DNA of 64,000 nucleotides from assembly GCF_001458195.1 (NCBI RefSeq), contig NZ_CYPU01000039.1, forward strand, positions 744,093 through 808,092, in the 5' to 3' direction. The DNA comes from Ruegeria atlantica. Its GTDB lineage: Bacteria; Pseudomonadota; Alphaproteobacteria; Rhodobacterales; Rhodobacteraceae. The position numbers and the translations under genes were made by a program. Positions 9,546 through 21,355 of the stretch are shown piece by piece. The notes under the pieces were generated by a model that made no database searches, had not been told where the DNA came from, and saw only the letters and a list, made by a program, of their open reading frames with translations. Position 1 is the first letter of the stretch. Each line of letters starts with the position of its first letter.

Positions 9546-11057
9546 ATGGCGCTGACCCCCGACTTCGACAGCTTCGCCCGCGCTTATGAGGCAGGCGAGA
9601 ATCAGGTTGTCTACACACGCTTAGCCGCTGATCTGGACACGCCGGTTTCCTTGATGCTCAAGCTGACAGGCGCGCAGAAAGACGCGTTCATGTTGGAATC
9701 GGTCACCGGTGGTGAGGTTCGTGGCCGCTATTCGATCATCGGGATGAAGCCGGACCTGATCTGGCGCTGCCAAGGCGAGACGTCCGCGCTGAACCGCTCG
9801 GCGCGGTTCGACCCCGATGCGTTCTCGCCCCAAACCGGCAACCCGATGGATAACCTGCGGGCGCTGCTTGCGGAAAGTAAGATCGACCTGCCGGACGACC
9901 TACCCCAAGCCGCAGCCGGGCTGTTTGGCTATCTCGGCTATGACATGGTGCGGCTGGTGGAATACCTCCCTGATGTGAACCCTGATCCGCTCGGCCTGCC
10001 TGATGCCATCATGCTCAGACCCTCGGTCATTGCTGTGCTGGACGGCGTCAAGGGCGAGGTCACGGTTGTGTCGCCCGCATGGGTCAGCGAAGGGCAATCG
10101 GCCAAGGCTGCTTATGCACAGGCCGCAGAACGTGTTATGGACGCAGTACGCGATCTGGAACGCGCCATGCCCGCCGAAACTCGCGATCTTGGCGATGCGT
10201 CCGAGGTCGCGGCACCGGTGTCGAATTTCACCAAATCCGGGTATTTGGAAGCGGTCGAAAAGGCCAAGGAATACATCCGCGCGGGCGACATCTTTCAAGT
10301 TGTTCCGGCACAGCGCTGGACCCAGAACTTTCCGCAACCTCCTTTCGCGCTCTATCGTTCGCTTCGGCGCACGAACCCGTCGCCCTTCATGTTCTATTTC
10401 AACTTCGGCGGCTTTCAGGTCGTGGGCGCAAGCCCCGAGATTCTGGTCCGCGTTTTCGGAGATGAGGTCACGATCCGCCCCATCGCCGGCACTCGCCCGC
10501 GCGGCACGACCCCCGAAGAGGATAAGGCCAACGAGGTTGATCTGCTGGCCGACAAGAAAGAGTTGGCAGAACATCTGATGCTGCTGGATCTGGGCCGCAA
10601 CGACACCGGTCGTGTCGCAAAGATCGGCACTGTGCGCCCTACCGAAGAGTTCATCATCGAACGCTACAGCCACGTGATGCACATCGTCTCCAACGTTGTT
10701 GGTGAGTTGGCCGAAGACAAAGACGCACTGGATGCCTTCTTTGCCGGAATGCCTGCAGGCACCGTTTCAGGCGCGCCAAAGGTTCGTGCAATGGAGATCA
10801 TCGACGAGCTTGAGCCCGAAAAGCGCGGCGTTTACGGCGGTGGTGTGGGGTATTTCAGTGCTGGCGGCGACATGGATATGTGTATCGCCCTGCGTACGGC
10901 CATCGTGAAAGACCAAAAGCTTTATATTCAGGCAGGCGGAGGCGTGGTCTATGACAGCGACCCCGAGGCCGAATTCATGGAAACCGTCCACAAATCGAAC
11001 GCCATTCGGCGTGCGGCTGCAGACGCGGCCCGATTCACCGGCTCTGGCAACTCTTAA
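9546..11057 (+). CDS. trpE: Anthranilate synthase component I
   Basis: Converts chorismate to anthranilate, using ammonia supplied by TrpG, the first committed step to tryptophan. The 503 residues include the N-terminal feedback-inhibition region (TPVSLMLKL with an LLES-like MLESV stretch) and the chorismate-binding domain: IFQVVPAQRW, SPFMFYFNFGGFQVVGASPEILVR, IRPIAGTRPRG, HLMLLDLGRNDTGRVA and the C-terminal YIQAGGGVVYDSDPEAE. No leader peptide or attenuator can fit in the 12-bp gap after ppiD. It is separated from trpGDC by a terminator and by an opposing gene. Confidence 0.96.
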   Translation: MALTPDFDSFARAYEAGENQVVYTRLAADLDTPVSLMLKLTGAQKDAFMLESVTGGEVRGRYSIIGMKPDLIWRCQGETSALNRSARFDPDAFSPQTGNPMDNLRALLAESKIDLPDDLPQAAAGLFGYLGYDMVRLVEYLPDVNPDPLGLPDAIMLRPSVIAVLDGVKGEVTVVSPAWVSEGQSAKAAYAQAAERVMDAVRDLERAMPAETRDLGDASEVAAPVSNFTKSGYLEAVEKAKEYIRAGDIFQVVPAQRWTQNFPQPPFALYRSLRRTNPSPFMFYFNFGGFQVVGASPEILVRVFGDEVTIRPIAGTRPRGTTPEEDKANEVDLLADKKELAEHLMLLDLGRNDTGRVAKIGTVRPTEEFIIERYSHVMHIVSNVVGELAEDKDALDAFFAGMPAGTVSGAPKVRAMEIIDELEPEKRGVYGGGVGYFSAGGDMDMCIALRTAIVKDQKLYIQAGGGVVYDSDPEAEFMETVHKSNAIRRAAADAARFTGSGNS

Positions 11058-11064
11058 AGAATAG

Positions 11065-11091
11065 CGGCTGACCTCATGGTCAGCCGTTTTT
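11065..11091 (+). terminator. Intrinsic terminator after trpE
   Basis: A 9-bp perfect stem, CGGCTGACC (11065-11073) and GGTCAGCCG (11078-11086), with a TCAT loop and a T5 run. It ends the ppiD-trpE transcript and also stops it running antisense into the gene that faces it. Confidence 0.92.
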
Positions 11092-11102
11092 CATCTTCAG
11101 CC

Positions 11103-12695
11103 TTACTGAGTTTCTTGCGTCATGACCGCTGAAATCGGGGCCATGGCCACGCGGCCACCGCGATCTTCCAGCCCCCATAGCAACAGGGCCGAGATCGTGT
11201 CCGGGCGCAGCCGTCCCAACATGACGACAGTTCCCTGCTGACCAGCCCGGAATGCCGCCTGATCCAAGAAACGTCGCATGATCGTGGGGTCCTGGCGGGC
11301 ACCGTCGATGTCGCGAAAGATGACCCCGGAAGGGATGCCATTGCGAGCGGCCAGTTTCTGGACGGTGTTCAGGCCATTATCCTGAGTGATAAGCCCGCGC
11401 CCAGTATCACCGGCAATTGCGGCCACCTGATCGGCCAATTTGCGATTGCCCTGAATGCCGGTTCCCACGCCCTCCAGAATACCAACGGTTTCCGGCAGAG
11501 TGTCCAGCCAGACAGCCATCGAAACCTCAGCATCTTGTGCGCTGGCCGCCTTGGGCAAGTCGGCAAGGGCCAGAACCTCGAAACCCGCTGCGCGATGGCG
11601 GGCCATTTTTTCGGCCGCATCGGGATCAGACGGGCTGACGGCAAAGCTCAGTGGGTATGGGAAATCCTTCAACGCCTCGGCTCCAAAGGCCCCTTCATCA
11701 TCAATCAAAATGATCGACATAAGCGGTTTGGCCTCGGGATTTTCGAACTTGGCGGCATAGGCATCAATTGGCTTACCGGGCAGAAGTACCGCGGGTTGCT
11801 CGTCCGCTGAAACCGGCGCGTCATCGCGTTCAGTCAACGGGACGACTCGTTTGCCAACGGTCAGACCGTCGGCATCCGTTTCTTCACCGCCGATCTGTGG
11901 GACCGCTGCGATCCGTGGCAGCTTTTTAAGCTGCGGGTCTTCTTCCCCTTCTACAGCGATCGGGTTGTCCTCAAGCGGATCGACCTCGGGCTCCAGGGGT
12001 TCGATTGCCGTGGGTTCAGGCTGCGGCTCGGGTTCCGGTTGAACCGCTGCTACCTCGGGCTCGGGCAGAGGTTCTGGTTCAATTTCCGTTTCGGTGACTT
12101 CGGGCAACGGCTCTGCGATTTCAGGCTGGGTCTCTGCCACCTCGGGCTGCACCTGTTCCACTTCCGGCTCGGGCAGTATTTCCAGGACTTCGGGCGCGGG
12201 CTGCGGCTCAACCTCAGCAATGGTCTCTTCTTGCTTGGGTGCAACCGGCGGCTCGGGCGCGGTTTCCGAAATGATCGGCTCACCTTCGGTGCTGGGTAAT
12301 GGCTGCAATTGCGCAGGCGACTGCGGCACGACCGGAGCCTCGTTTGATGTGGTTACCTCAACCGTTTCAGGTATTTCGACCCCTTCGACCTGCGTGACGG
12401 CCTCACTGATCGTCGGCTCAGAGTCTGGCACAGTCTCCACGTCCGCCAGCCCGGCAAGATTGTCCGTTTGATCCCCGGACGCATCGGATGTCACCGGCGG
12501 CGCGGTTACCAGATCGGCATCTGCCACCGTCTCAGCCGCTTCGGTGCTGACCTCGGGGGTCGCAGCCGGTGCCGGCTCGGGGGCCTCGGCGTTTACTACC
12601 GGTTTCCGGGTCAAAGGGGTATTCAGGGATAGTACCACACCAAGCAGACCAACAACGACCGCCCCTGCGATCATCCCGCCTAAAAATCCGCCCAT
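11103..12695 (-). CDS. Divergent polysaccharide deacetylase (YibQ/DUF610) family, with long acidic linker
   Basis: A 530-residue protein with an N-terminal membrane anchor (about residues 3-25, [21 protein letters not shown]), a roughly 230-residue Pro/Glu/Val-rich low-complexity linker (many [14 protein letters not shown] repeats), and a C-terminal domain from about residue 310 ([32 protein letters not shown]...) of the divergent polysaccharide deacetylase family. It is likely anchored in the inner membrane with the domain in the periplasm, the linker spanning space near peptidoglycan. Substrate is unknown. It lies between trpE and trpGDC on the opposite strand. Confidence 0.82.
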   Translation of the reverse strand: MGGFLGGMIAGAVVVGLLGVVLSLNTPLTRKPVVNAEAPEPAPAATPEVSTEAAETVADADLVTAPPVTSDASGDQTDNLAGLADVETVPDSEPTISEAVTQVEGVEIPETVEVTTSNEAPVVPQSPAQLQPLPSTEGEPIISETAPEPPVAPKQEETIAEVEPQPAPEVLEILPEPEVEQVQPEVAETQPEIAEPLPEVTETEIEPEPLPEPEVAAVQPEPEPQPEPTAIEPLEPEVDPLEDNPIAVEGEEDPQLKKLPRIAAVPQIGGEETDADGLTVGKRVVPLTERDDAPVSADEQPAVLLPGKPIDAYAAKFENPEAKPLMSIILIDDEGAFGAEALKDFPYPLSFAVSPSDPDAAEKMARHRAAGFEVLALADLPKAASAQDAEVSMAVWLDTLPETVGILEGVGTGIQGNRKLADQVAAIAGDTGRGLITQDNGLNTVQKLAARNGIPSGVIFRDIDGARQDPTIMRRFLDQAAFRAGQQGTVVMLGRLRPDTISALLLWGLEDRGGRVAMAPISAVMTQETQ

Positions 12696-12890
12696 CTTAA
12701 CTGCCTCTCGCCTTCATCCTGCTTCGATCGCCTCAACGCCGTTTACCGCGCCTTTGGCCTGCGATTGCGCCCTGAACAGGATGTCCTCTTGACGCTGCCC
12801 CGCAAGCCTGAGCATGTATGTCCCGACATTATACCGTGGCCAGGGGCTGTATCGCCAGTCCGAAATGCCCAAGCCGAGACAAGTGCCCAA

Positions 12891-13468
<578 letters not shown>

Positions 13469-13472
<4 letters not shown>

Positions 13473-14488
13473 GCGACGCTCTGAAGCCACTGATCGGAGC
13501 CGCTGCCGATCGTCCCTTAACGCGTGCCGAGGCTGAACAAGCTTTTAGCATCCTGTTTGATGGCGAAGCCACGCCCAGCCAGATTGGCGGCCTGCTGATG
13601 GCGATGCGCACTCGTGGTGAAACGGTAGACGAATATGCAGCCGCTGCCGCCGTGATGCGCGCAAAGTGCAATGCGGTGAAAGCACCGGCGGGTGCGATGG
13701 ATATCGTTGGCACTGGCGGCGACGGCAAAGGCACTCTGAACATTTCCACCGCCACGGCGTTTGTTGTGGCTGGGGCTGGTGTCACTGTCGCCAAACACGG
13801 CAATCGAAACCTCAGTTCCAAGTCCGGTGCCGCGGACGCCTTGGGACAGCTGGGCATCAACGTTATGGTTGGCCCGCAAACCGTTGAAAAGGCTCTGCAA
13901 GAAGTCGGCATCGGCTTTATGATGGCACCTATGCACCATCCTGCGATTGCGCATGTCATGCCCAGCCGGCAAGAGCTTGGAACGCGTACGATTTTCAACA
14001 TTCTTGGCCCGTTGACCAACCCCGCTGGTGTTCGGCGTCAACTGACCGGTGCGTTCAGTCGCGACTTGATCCGCCCAATGGCGGAAACGTTGGGACTGCT
14101 GGGCGCTGAACACGCCTGGTTAGTGCACGGATCAGATGGCACGGATGAGTTGACGATCACCGGCGTAAGCTGGGTCGCCGCGCTGGAAGATGGCGTTGTG
14201 AAAGAGGTCGAGCTGCATCCTGAAGACGCAGGGCTGCCGGTCCACCCGTTCGAGGATATCATCGGCGGAACGCCCGAGGAAAACGCCGTGGCCTTCCGCG
14301 CCTTGTTGGATGGCGCGCCATCGGCCTACCGCGACGCGGTGTTGTTGAATTCCGCCGCGGCCCTTGTGGTTGCTGGCTCTGCTGATGACTTGAAAGACGG
14401 CGCTGCCAAGGCGCGGGAAAGCATCGACAGCGGAAAAGCTAAAGACAAAATCGCGGCCCTGGCCCAAATTACGCAGGAGGCCGCATGA
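13469..14488 (+). CDS. trpD: Anthranilate phosphoribosyltransferase
   Basis: Transfers the phosphoribosyl group of PRPP to anthranilate, the second step of tryptophan synthesis. The 339-residue protein has the PRPP-site glycine motif [18 protein letters not shown], the [21 protein letters not shown] signature, and the anthranilate-site loop [36 protein letters not shown] (split here only for reading). The start ATG overlaps the trpG stop by 4 bp, so translation is likely coupled. Confidence 0.96.
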
Positions 14489-15297
14489 CCGAGACGGTTC
14501 TGGACAAAATCAAAGCCTACAAACTTGAAGAAGTTGCGGCAGACAAAGCGCAAAAATCGCTGGAAACACTTGAAAACGAAGCTCGTAACGCGCCAGAGGT
14601 CCGCGGTTTTGCCGATGCGCTTCGAACAGCGGCGCGTCGGGGTTACGGCCTGATTGCCGAGGTCAAGAAAGCCAGCCCGTCCAAGGGTCTGATCCGCCCG
14701 GATTTCGATCCACCCGCTCTGGCCAAAGCCTATGAAGAAGGCGGCGCTGCGTGTTTATCGGTGCTGACCGACACGCCGAGTTTTCAGGGTGCAAAAGAGT
14801 ACCTGACCGAAGCCCGGGCTGCCACCGAGCTTCCGGCGCTGCGCAAGGATTTTATGTACGACCCCTATCAGGTGGTCGAGGCACGGGCTTTGGGTGCGGA
14901 TTGCATCCTGATTATCATGGCATCGGTAGATGACGCCCAAGCCGCTGAGCTGGAGCAGACGGCATTTGACTGGGGTATGGATGTCCTGATCGAAGTTCAC
15001 GATCAGGAAGAACTGGAACGTGCCGCGCAATTGAAGAGTTCGTTGATCGGGATAAACAACCGCAATCTCAAGACCTTCGAGACATCTCTTGATACCACTC
15101 GACACCTGTCCAAGCTGGTGCCAGCGGGCCGGACGATCATCTGCGAAAGTGGTCTGAGCACACCGGAAGATCTGGCCGATATCGCACGCTACGGCGCGCG
15201 CAGCTTCCTGATCGGTGAAAGCCTGATGCGTCAGGACGACGTGGCAGCAGCCACCCGCCACCTTTTGGCAAGCCCTCTAATCCCCGGAGTCATGTGA
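14485..15297 (+). CDS. trpC: Indole-3-glycerol phosphate synthase
   Basis: Closes the indole ring to form indole-3-glycerol phosphate. It is a monofunctional 270-residue TIM barrel, not fused to TrpF. Signatures are [76 protein letters not shown] and [30 protein letters not shown]. The start overlaps the trpD stop by 4 bp (ATGA), and its own stop overlaps the moaC start by one base. Confidence 0.96.
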   Translation: MTETVLDKIKAYKLEEVAADKAQKSLETLENEARNAPEVRGFADALRTAARRGYGLIAEVKKASPSKGLIRPDFDPPALAKAYEEGGAACLSVLTDTPSFQGAKEYLTEARAATELPALRKDFMYDPYQVVEARALGADCILIIMASVDDAQAAELEQTAFDWGMDVLIEVHDQEELERAAQLKSSLIGINNRNLKTFETSLDTTRHLSKLVPAGRTIICESGLSTPEDLADIARYGARSFLIGESLMRQDDVAAATRHLLASPLIPGVM

Positions 15298-15770
15298 TGC
15301 CGCTGACCCATTTTGATGCTCAGGGGCAGGCCCATATGGTCGATGTCTCGGACAAGGAAGTCACTGACCGCGTCGCCGTGGCGGCTGGATACATCAAAAT
15401 GGCGCAGGACACCTTTGATCTGATTTCCGAAGGCCGCGCCAAGAAAGGTGATGTTCTCGGCGTGGCACGCCTTGCAGGCATTATGGGCGCGAAGAAAACA
15501 CCTGATCTGATCCCTTTATGTCACCCGCTCCCGGTCACCAAGGTAGCTGTCGAATTGACGCTGGATCCCGACTTACCCGGTGTGCAGGTCGAAGCCACTG
15601 TCAAAACATCGGGCCAGACCGGTGTCGAGATGGAGGCGCTGACCGCCGTGTCCACGGCTGCGCTAACGGTCTATGACATGACCAAGGCTGTTGATAAGGC
15701 GATGGAAATCGGCGGCATCCGTGTATTGCTGAAAGATGGCGGTAAATCAGGGCGTTACGAAGCAAAATGA
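15297..15770 (+). CDS. moaC: Cyclic pyranopterin monophosphate synthase
   Basis: Acts after MoaA to make cyclic pyranopterin monophosphate, the first stable intermediate of molybdenum cofactor. The 157-residue sequence has [29 protein letters not shown], with the conserved Lys and His, and [25 protein letters not shown]. The ATG at 15297, overlapping the trpC stop as TGATG, is preferred to the GTG one codon earlier. The trp-moa transcript link is typical of this bacterial group. Confidence 0.95.
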   Translation: MPLTHFDAQGQAHMVDVSDKEVTDRVAVAAGYIKMAQDTFDLISEGRAKKGDVLGVARLAGIMGAKKTPDLIPLCHPLPVTKVAVELTLDPDLPGVQVEATVKTSGQTGVEMEALTAVSTAALTVYDMTKAVDKAMEIGGIRVLLKDGGKSGRYEAK

Positions 15771-16939
15771 TCACCGTCGAAGAGGCCCGCGCGCTGTTGT
15801 TTGAACTGGTCTCGCCCCTGCCAGCCGAGACCGTTGCTTTGTCCGACGCCGCAGGTCGTGTTCTGGCTCAGGATATCGAGGCCACCCGCGACCAGCCACC
15901 GTTTGAGGCATCCTCGATGGACGGCTACGCGCTGAAAGCGACCGAGGTCGAGCTGCACGCCATGTTCAAGGTCATCGGCGAGTCGGCCGCTGGCAACCGC
16001 TACACTGGTCGCGTCGGGCCTGGACAGGCAGTGCGTATCTTCACCGGCGCCCCGGTCCCCGAAGGTGCTGATTTCGTTGTCATACAAGAAGATACCGAAC
16101 GTCGCGGCGACCTGATCACAATCTCGGACCTGCCCGGGCTAAAAACGAATATCAGACCTTCGGGCGTCGATTTCAAAACAGGCACAAAGATCCCGGCCCC
16201 CCGTCGTTTGCGTGCAGAGGACATCGCGCTCATGGCGGCGATGAATGTTGCGACCGTACCAGTGACTCGAAAGCCTGTTGTCGCTCTGATCTCCACCGGT
16301 GATGAACTGGTGATGCCGGGCGAAACCCCCGGCCCCGATCAGATTATCGCATCCAATACGTTTGGCTTGAAAGCACTGCTGGAGGACGCTGGCGCGCACG
16401 TCCGCATCCTTCCGGTCGCGCGCGATACGGTCTCATCGCTTGAAACTGCCTTCGGACTGGCCGAAGGAGCGGATCTGGTTGTGACCATCGGCGGCGCATC
16501 GGTTGGAGACTACGATCTGGTGTCAGATGTCTCAACCGGGTTGGGAATGGAGCAATCTTTCTACAAGATCCGAATGCGCCCCGGCAAACCCCTGATGGCG
16601 GGTCGATTGGGACAAACGGCAATGGTCGGTTTGCCCGGAAATCCTGTTAGTGCAATGGTTTGTGGCTATCTCTTCCTGTTGCCAATGGTGCGTCGGATGT
16701 TGGGTGTCGAACAGGTTCTGCCCCCATTGCCAACCGCAAGGCTTGCTGAACCGCTCGGCGAAAACGGTCCGCGTGAGCATTACATGCGGGCTATGCTGGA
16801 TGAAACCGGCATTCGCGCATATTCCGATCAGGACAGTTCACTGCTCAGCGTTTTGGCGCAGGCAAACGCTCTGTTGGTGCGCCCCCCGCATGACCCCGCC
16901 CGACCTGCCGGGGATGAGGTTCAATATCTGCCGATCTAA
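15767..16939 (+). CDS. moeA: Molybdopterin molybdotransferase
   Basis: Inserts molybdate into adenylylated molybdopterin, the last step of molybdenum cofactor assembly. The 390 residues follow MoeA architecture: [10 protein letters not shown], the domain III MoaB/MogA-like motif [15 protein letters not shown]...[64 protein letters not shown], and a C-terminal beta domain. The start overlaps moaC by 4 bp. It ends 78 bp before lexA, which has its own promoter. Confidence 0.95.
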   Translation: MITVEEARALLFELVSPLPAETVALSDAAGRVLAQDIEATRDQPPFEASSMDGYALKATEVELHAMFKVIGESAAGNRYTGRVGPGQAVRIFTGAPVPEGADFVVIQEDTERRGDLITISDLPGLKTNIRPSGVDFKTGTKIPAPRRLRAEDIALMAAMNVATVPVTRKPVVALISTGDELVMPGETPGPDQIIASNTFGLKALLEDAGAHVRILPVARDTVSSLETAFGLAEGADLVVTIGGASVGDYDLVSDVSTGLGMEQSFYKIRMRPGKPLMAGRLGQTAMVGLPGNPVSAMVCGYLFLLPMVRRMLGVEQVLPPLPTARLAEPLGENGPREHYMRAMLDETGIRAYSDQDSSLLSVLAQANALLVRPPHDPARPAGDEVQYLPI

Positions 16940-16955
16940 ATCCCGCTCAAATCCG

Positions 16956-16984
16956 TTGACACAAAACGTGAACATGCGTAGAAC
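16956..16984 (+). promoter_or_regulatory. lexA promoter with alphaproteobacterial SOS box
   Basis: TTGACA at 16956-16961 and TAGAAC at 16979-16984 form a -35/-10 pair with 17-bp spacing. GAAC-ATGCGTA-GAAC at 16970-16984 is an exact GAAC-N7-GAAC, the reverse complement of the known alphaproteobacterial LexA site GTTC-N7-GTTC. It covers the -10, so LexA would block its own promoter. Confidence 0.92.
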
Positions 16985-17017
16985 AAAAGAAAACGCATGA
17001 CCGATGAGGTGTGAGCA

Positions 17018-17716
17018 ATGTTGACCAAGAAGCAGTTGGATTTGTTGGAATTCATTCACAAACGCGTTCAGGCGGACGGTGTTCCGCCCAGTTTCGATGA
17101 AATGAAGGCCGCGTTGGACCTCAGGTCCAAATCCGGCATCCACAGATTGATCACTGCACTAGAGGAACGCGGGTTCATTCGGCGTCTGGCGCACCGTGCG
17201 CGGGCCATTGAAATCGTCAAACTGCCGGAAAGCCTGGGTGGAGAACCCACAGTGGCCTTCAAGCCGCGTGTGATCGAAGGCGACAAGCCGTCCGGCCCCC
17301 GCCCCGCGAACTTTGAGCCGGTGACCGTGGATGCGATGGAATTGCCCGTTATGGGCCGCATCGCCGCCGGTGTTCCCATCGAAGCGATCAGCCACGTTTC
17401 GCACCGCGTCGCGGTACCCGGAACAATGGTGTCGGGAAAAGGAGAGCACTACGCGCTGGAAGTGCGTGGCGACTCGATGATCGACGCCGGGATCAACGAT
17501 GGCGACGTGGTGGTGATCCGGGAAACCTCGGTTGCCGATAACGGCGATATCGTTGTTGCCCTTGTCGAAGATCAGGAAGCCACCTTGAAGCGGTTCTTCC
17601 GCCGGGGTCAGGCGATTGCGCTTGAGGCTGCGAACCCCGCCTATGAAACCCGCGTTCTGCCGGAAGATAAGGTCAAGGTGCAGGGTCGTCTGGTTGGACT
17701 GATCCGCAGCTACTAA
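17018..17716 (+). CDS. lexA: LexA, SOS response repressor
   Basis: Represses DNA-damage genes until RecA filaments stimulate its self-cleavage. In the 232 residues, 1-65 form the winged-helix DNA-binding domain ([16 protein letters not shown]...[20 protein letters not shown]). The cleavage site is Ala117-Gly118 in [11 protein letters not shown]. The catalytic dyad is Ser153 (VRGDSMID) and Lys191 (EATLKRFF). GAGGTG precedes the ATG. Its stop codon shares bases with the stop of the opposing comEC gene. Autoregulation is indicated by the SOS box in its promoter. Confidence 0.97.
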   Translation: MLTKKQLDLLEFIHKRVQADGVPPSFDEMKAALDLRSKSGIHRLITALEERGFIRRLAHRARAIEIVKLPESLGGEPTVAFKPRVIEGDKPSGPRPANFEPVTVDAMELPVMGRIAAGVPIEAISHVSHRVAVPGTMVSGKGEHYALEVRGDSMIDAGINDGDVVVIRETSVADNGDIVVALVEDQEATLKRFFRRGQAIALEAANPAYETRVLPEDKVKVQGRLVGLIRSY

Positions 17717-19755
17717 AACTGCTTGGTATCCCGGTTCCCGGATGCGTTCGGGGACCAGAGCCTGTCGCCCATCGCTTCTCTAGACGTTGTGATCTTGCCG
17801 CCCGACAGGGACAGACTTCCCGTTGCAAGCAGCCGTTTCGGATCGAAGACTTCACAGCCGCCGGACAGTTGCAGCGCCACGGCAGAAATCACGATCTGAT
17901 CGGCATTGCAGGCACTGAACCCGCGCGCCGCGCGTTTGCCTGTTATGTGCAACACCTCTTTGCCCTGCCAGTCATACCGTTGAATGGTGCCGGAATCATG
18001 CGGCCATCGACTGGCCGCATGCAGCTGATCTGCGCCGTCCCCATCGTTTTCCAGCCAGACGGTTGCGACGAACCCGCTTCCCTTTTTCTTACTCAAGGCG
18101 CGTCCTTGTTCGGTCATCACGCCAACAAGACCGCCACTATCCGCAACCAGTATTTCAGGGCGATTTCCCTGCCCCCATAACATCAGCGCCAAGGCCATTG
18201 GTGCCACCCCAACCCATCGGGCCAGTCCTTGCCACAGCGCAAGCCACAGGCCGCCAAGCGCAATTAGCGGCAGGACAGGGGTCGGCGGGCTGACAACATA
18301 TCCTTGCGCGCCGTCAAATCCCGATACCCATTGAGAAACCGCAAGAATCCACTCTAAACCCAGCCCCATCACTGCCAGTGGCACCATCTCAAGGCCGAAT
18401 GGCGACAGCAGTGCTGCCACCACGGCCGAGGGGACGACAACCATGCCCATGACGGGCACCGAAAGCATGTTGGCCAGAAGACCATAGTGAGACAATGTGT
18501 TGAAATGCGCCGCACCAATTGGCGCGGTTGCAAATCCCGCGATAGCTGAGGACATCAGCAGGCTCGCGACAGGTTTCAGCCACTTTGGCCCCGGCATCGG
18601 TCCCAATTCACGCGCCGCTCCAAACACCGTCACAAGCGCTGTCGTTGCGGCAAAAGACATTTGAAACCCCGGGCTAAGCAAGGATTCGGGGCGCAGAATG
18701 AGTACAATAAGTGCGGCGACCGCAACGGCCCGTAGGGAAATCGCGCGTTTGTCGATCAGTATGGCCATCAACATGACACTCGCCATGACAAAGGCGCGTT
18801 CCGTGGCGACGTTTCCCCCAGACAGTAACAAGTAGATCGTGGCTGCGAACATCGCACAGACAGCCGCCAGTTTGCGCACAGGCAATCTGAGAGCCAGCGC
18901 AGGAATGGTTGAAAACAAAAGCCTGCACATCAAGTAGACGAACCCGGTCAGCAGGCCCATGTGGAGGCCCGAAATCGCCAACAGATGCGCCAGGTTGGAT
19001 GCGCGCAGTGACTCTAGCGTTTCTTGCCCCATACCGCTGCGATCACCCGTTGTGACGGCGGCCGCAAACCCGCCAATCTCACCCGGCAGGATCGTGCGGA
19101 CATGGTTGGAAATCGCCATTCGCCATGCCGTAACGCGGATGCCTTCGGGCTGCGGGGGCGCAGCGATCAGCACCGGAACTCGGGTGTATCCCACGGCCCC
19201 CAGCCGTTGAAACCACGCGTGTCGCCGAAAGTCGAATCCTCCCGGTTCCACCGGACCTTGAGGGGGCGACAAATGGGCAGTGGTCATGATCCTTTGGCCG
19301 GGCGTCAGCGACCGTGCGCCTCCGTGCAAGGAAAGCCGGACGCGCTGCGGCCGCCGGTCACCGGGCAAATCCCCTATACGCACCCGATCCAGCGTAATCC
19401 GCAGCGCATCCGACGCAGAGCGATCCATGGCTACAACCCGCCCCTCGACCGGGCCGTAATAACGCCAGGACAGGACCGGCTCTGCCACCGTGTGGGCGCG
19501 CCCGCCCGCCAGGATAAACCCGGCAGCGATCAGCGCCCCCCCTGTTGTCAACGCAGCCCAGCCAGACGAAAGCCAGCGCACCAAGCCTAAGCAAATCGCG
19601 ATCACGGCAACGAAGCCTGCATAGACCATCCACCCCGGTTCAAACCGCAGGCTGAAATACAGACCAATACCGACTGCCAAACACACCGGAGACCACTCAA
19701 ACAAATACCCTGTCTGGTTCAGTAATGCGGTCTCGACCCGTGCCAGAACACGCAT
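17713..19755 (-). CDS. comEC: ComEC/Rec2 family DNA-uptake channel protein
   Basis: Predicted inner-membrane channel that takes single-stranded DNA into the cytoplasm during transformation. The 680 residues contain an N-terminal DUF4131-like membrane and soluble region (to about 210), then the multi-helix Competence domain ([23 protein letters not shown]...[15 protein letters not shown]), and a C-terminal soluble part of about 170 residues. That last part has no HxHxDH metallo-beta-lactamase motif, unlike full-length ComEC. Its TAG stop at 17713-17715 overlaps the lexA stop. It is divergent from gltX. Confidence 0.88.
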   Translation of the reverse strand: MRVLARVETALLNQTGYLFEWSPVCLAVGIGLYFSLRFEPGWMVYAGFVAVIAICLGLVRWLSSGWAALTTGGALIAAGFILAGGRAHTVAEPVLSWRYYGPVEGRVVAMDRSASDALRITLDRVRIGDLPGDRRPQRVRLSLHGGARSLTPGQRIMTTAHLSPPQGPVEPGGFDFRRHAWFQRLGAVGYTRVPVLIAAPPQPEGIRVTAWRMAISNHVRTILPGEIGGFAAAVTTGDRSGMGQETLESLRASNLAHLLAISGLHMGLLTGFVYLMCRLLFSTIPALALRLPVRKLAAVCAMFAATIYLLLSGGNVATERAFVMASVMLMAILIDKRAISLRAVAVAALIVLILRPESLLSPGFQMSFAATTALVTVFGAARELGPMPGPKWLKPVASLLMSSAIAGFATAPIGAAHFNTLSHYGLLANMLSVPVMGMVVVPSAVVAALLSPFGLEMVPLAVMGLGLEWILAVSQWVSGFDGAQGYVVSPPTPVLPLIALGGLWLALWQGLARWVGVAPMALALMLWGQGNRPEILVADSGGLVGVMTEQGRALSKKKGSGFVATVWLENDGDGADQLHAASRWPHDSGTIQRYDWQGKEVLHITGKRAARGFSACNADQIVISAVALQLSGGCEVFDPKRLLATGSLSLSGGKITTSREAMGDRLWSPNASGNRDTKQF

Positions 19756-19833
19756 GGTTGCCCCCGTCCTTCCGGCTCGTTAGACAGACGCCAATCTATG
19801 CCCGACACGGTTACCAAAAGGTTAATCCACACA

Positions 19834-21234
19834 ATGTCCGATCAGGTCGTCACTCGTTTCGCTCCGTCCCCAACCGGCTTTCTGCATATCGGCGGGGCAC
19901 GCACCGCACTGTTCAACTGGCTTTATGCGCGTGGACGTGGTGGCAAGTTCCTGTTGCGGATCGAAGACACCGACCGTGAACGATCGACCCCAGAAGCAAC
20001 GGCTGCGATCCTGCACGGGATGGAGTGGCTGGGTCTTGATCACGACGGCGATGTAATTAGTCAATTCGAGGGTGCCGAACGTCACGCCGAGGTGGCGCAT
20101 CAGTTGCTGGCTGAGGGCAAGGCGTACAAGTGCTTTTCAACGCAGGAAGAGATCTCGGCCTTCCGCGAACAAGCGCGGGCCGAGGGGAAATCGACCCTGT
20201 TCCGCAGTCCTTGGCGCGATGCAGACGCGTCCTCCCATCCGGACGCTTCGTTTGCGATCCGCATCAAGGCGCCTCAGGACGGCACGACGGTAATCCGCGA
20301 TCAGGTTCAGGGTGACGTGACCATTCGCAACGATCAGTTGGACGACATGATCCTGCTGCGGTCGGACGGCACGCCGGTCTACATGCTTGCAGTTGTGGTC
20401 GACGATCACGACATGGGCGTGACCCATGTGATCCGTGGCGACGACCACCTAAACAACGCGGCGCGGCAGATGATGATCTATCAGGCGATGGGTTGGGACG
20501 TCCCGGTCTGGGCGCATATCCCTCTGATCCACGGGCAGGATGGTAAAAAGCTGTCCAAGCGCCACGGTGCTTTGGGTGCGCAGGAATATCAGGGCATGGG
20601 TTACCCAGCGGCTGGCATGCGCAACTATTTGGCGCGCCTGGGTTGGAGCCACGGCGATGATGAATTCTTTACGGACGCGCAGGCCAAAGAGTGGTTCGAT
20701 CTTGACGGAATCGGCAAAAGCCCTGCCCGTTTCGACCTGAAAAAACTGGAAAATCTGTGCGGGCAGCATATCGCCATCGCGGATGATGCTGCATTGCGGC
20801 AAGAGATCGAAGCCTATCTGGCAGCGGCAAATTTACCTAACCTCACGGAAACACAATCCGGTGATCTGGAACGTGCGATGTATTGCCTCAAGGATCGCGC
20901 GCGGATGTTCCCGGAACTTCTTGAAAAAGCTCACTTTGTGTTGACATCTCGGCCAATTTACCCCGATGAAAAGGCTGCAAAAGCACTGGCCTCAGTATCC
21001 GATGGTATACTGAGTGAATTGACGCCGCACGTGCAAAATGCTAGCTGGACGCGAAACGAACTGGAGCAAACCCTAAATTCGTTTGCAGAAGCGAAAGAGG
21101 TTAAGTTCGGCAAACTGGCGGGCCCATTGCGGGCCGTGTTGGCAGGTCGGGCAGTGACGCCTTCAGTTTTTGACATGATGCTTGTGCTGGGGAAGGAAGA
21201 AACCCTGGCCCGGCTTTCTGACGCAGCGACGTAA
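19834..21234 (+). CDS. gltX: Glutamate-tRNA ligase
   Basis: Class I aminoacyl-tRNA synthetase charging tRNA-Glu, possibly also tRNA-Gln in organisms lacking GlnRS. It has 466 residues, with the HIGH motif as [25 protein letters not shown], the KMSKS-type motif as [13 protein letters not shown], and the C-terminal anticodon-binding helical domain. The start at 19834 ([15 protein letters not shown]) is preferred to the frame opening 36 bp earlier. It is followed by gltA after 121 bp. Confidence 0.96.
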   Translation: MSDQVVTRFAPSPTGFLHIGGARTALFNWLYARGRGGKFLLRIEDTDRERSTPEATAAILHGMEWLGLDHDGDVISQFEGAERHAEVAHQLLAEGKAYKCFSTQEEISAFREQARAEGKSTLFRSPWRDADASSHPDASFAIRIKAPQDGTTVIRDQVQGDVTIRNDQLDDMILLRSDGTPVYMLAVVVDDHDMGVTHVIRGDDHLNNAARQMMIYQAMGWDVPVWAHIPLIHGQDGKKLSKRHGALGAQEYQGMGYPAAGMRNYLARLGWSHGDDEFFTDAQAKEWFDLDGIGKSPARFDLKKLENLCGQHIAIADDAALRQEIEAYLAAANLPNLTETQSGDLERAMYCLKDRARMFPELLEKAHFVLTSRPIYPDEKAAKALASVSDGILSELTPHVQNASWTRNELEQTLNSFAEAKEVKFGKLAGPLRAVLAGRAVTPSVFDMMLVLGKEETLARLSDAAT

Positions 21235-21355
21235 ACCCAATCTTCATATTTGGGTAACGCTGCTCCGCTAACACCCGGACTGCGCGCCCGCGCGCAGCCG
21301 TTGCCCGCAAGGTCGGACAGCGATTCGACATGCGTAAGAATGAGGAAGGGACACT

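Noticed and set aside
16997..17014. Five-codon frame ATG...TGA in the lexA leader
   Set aside because: Too short to judge as a leader peptide; it overlaps the lexA ribosome site and may be chance.
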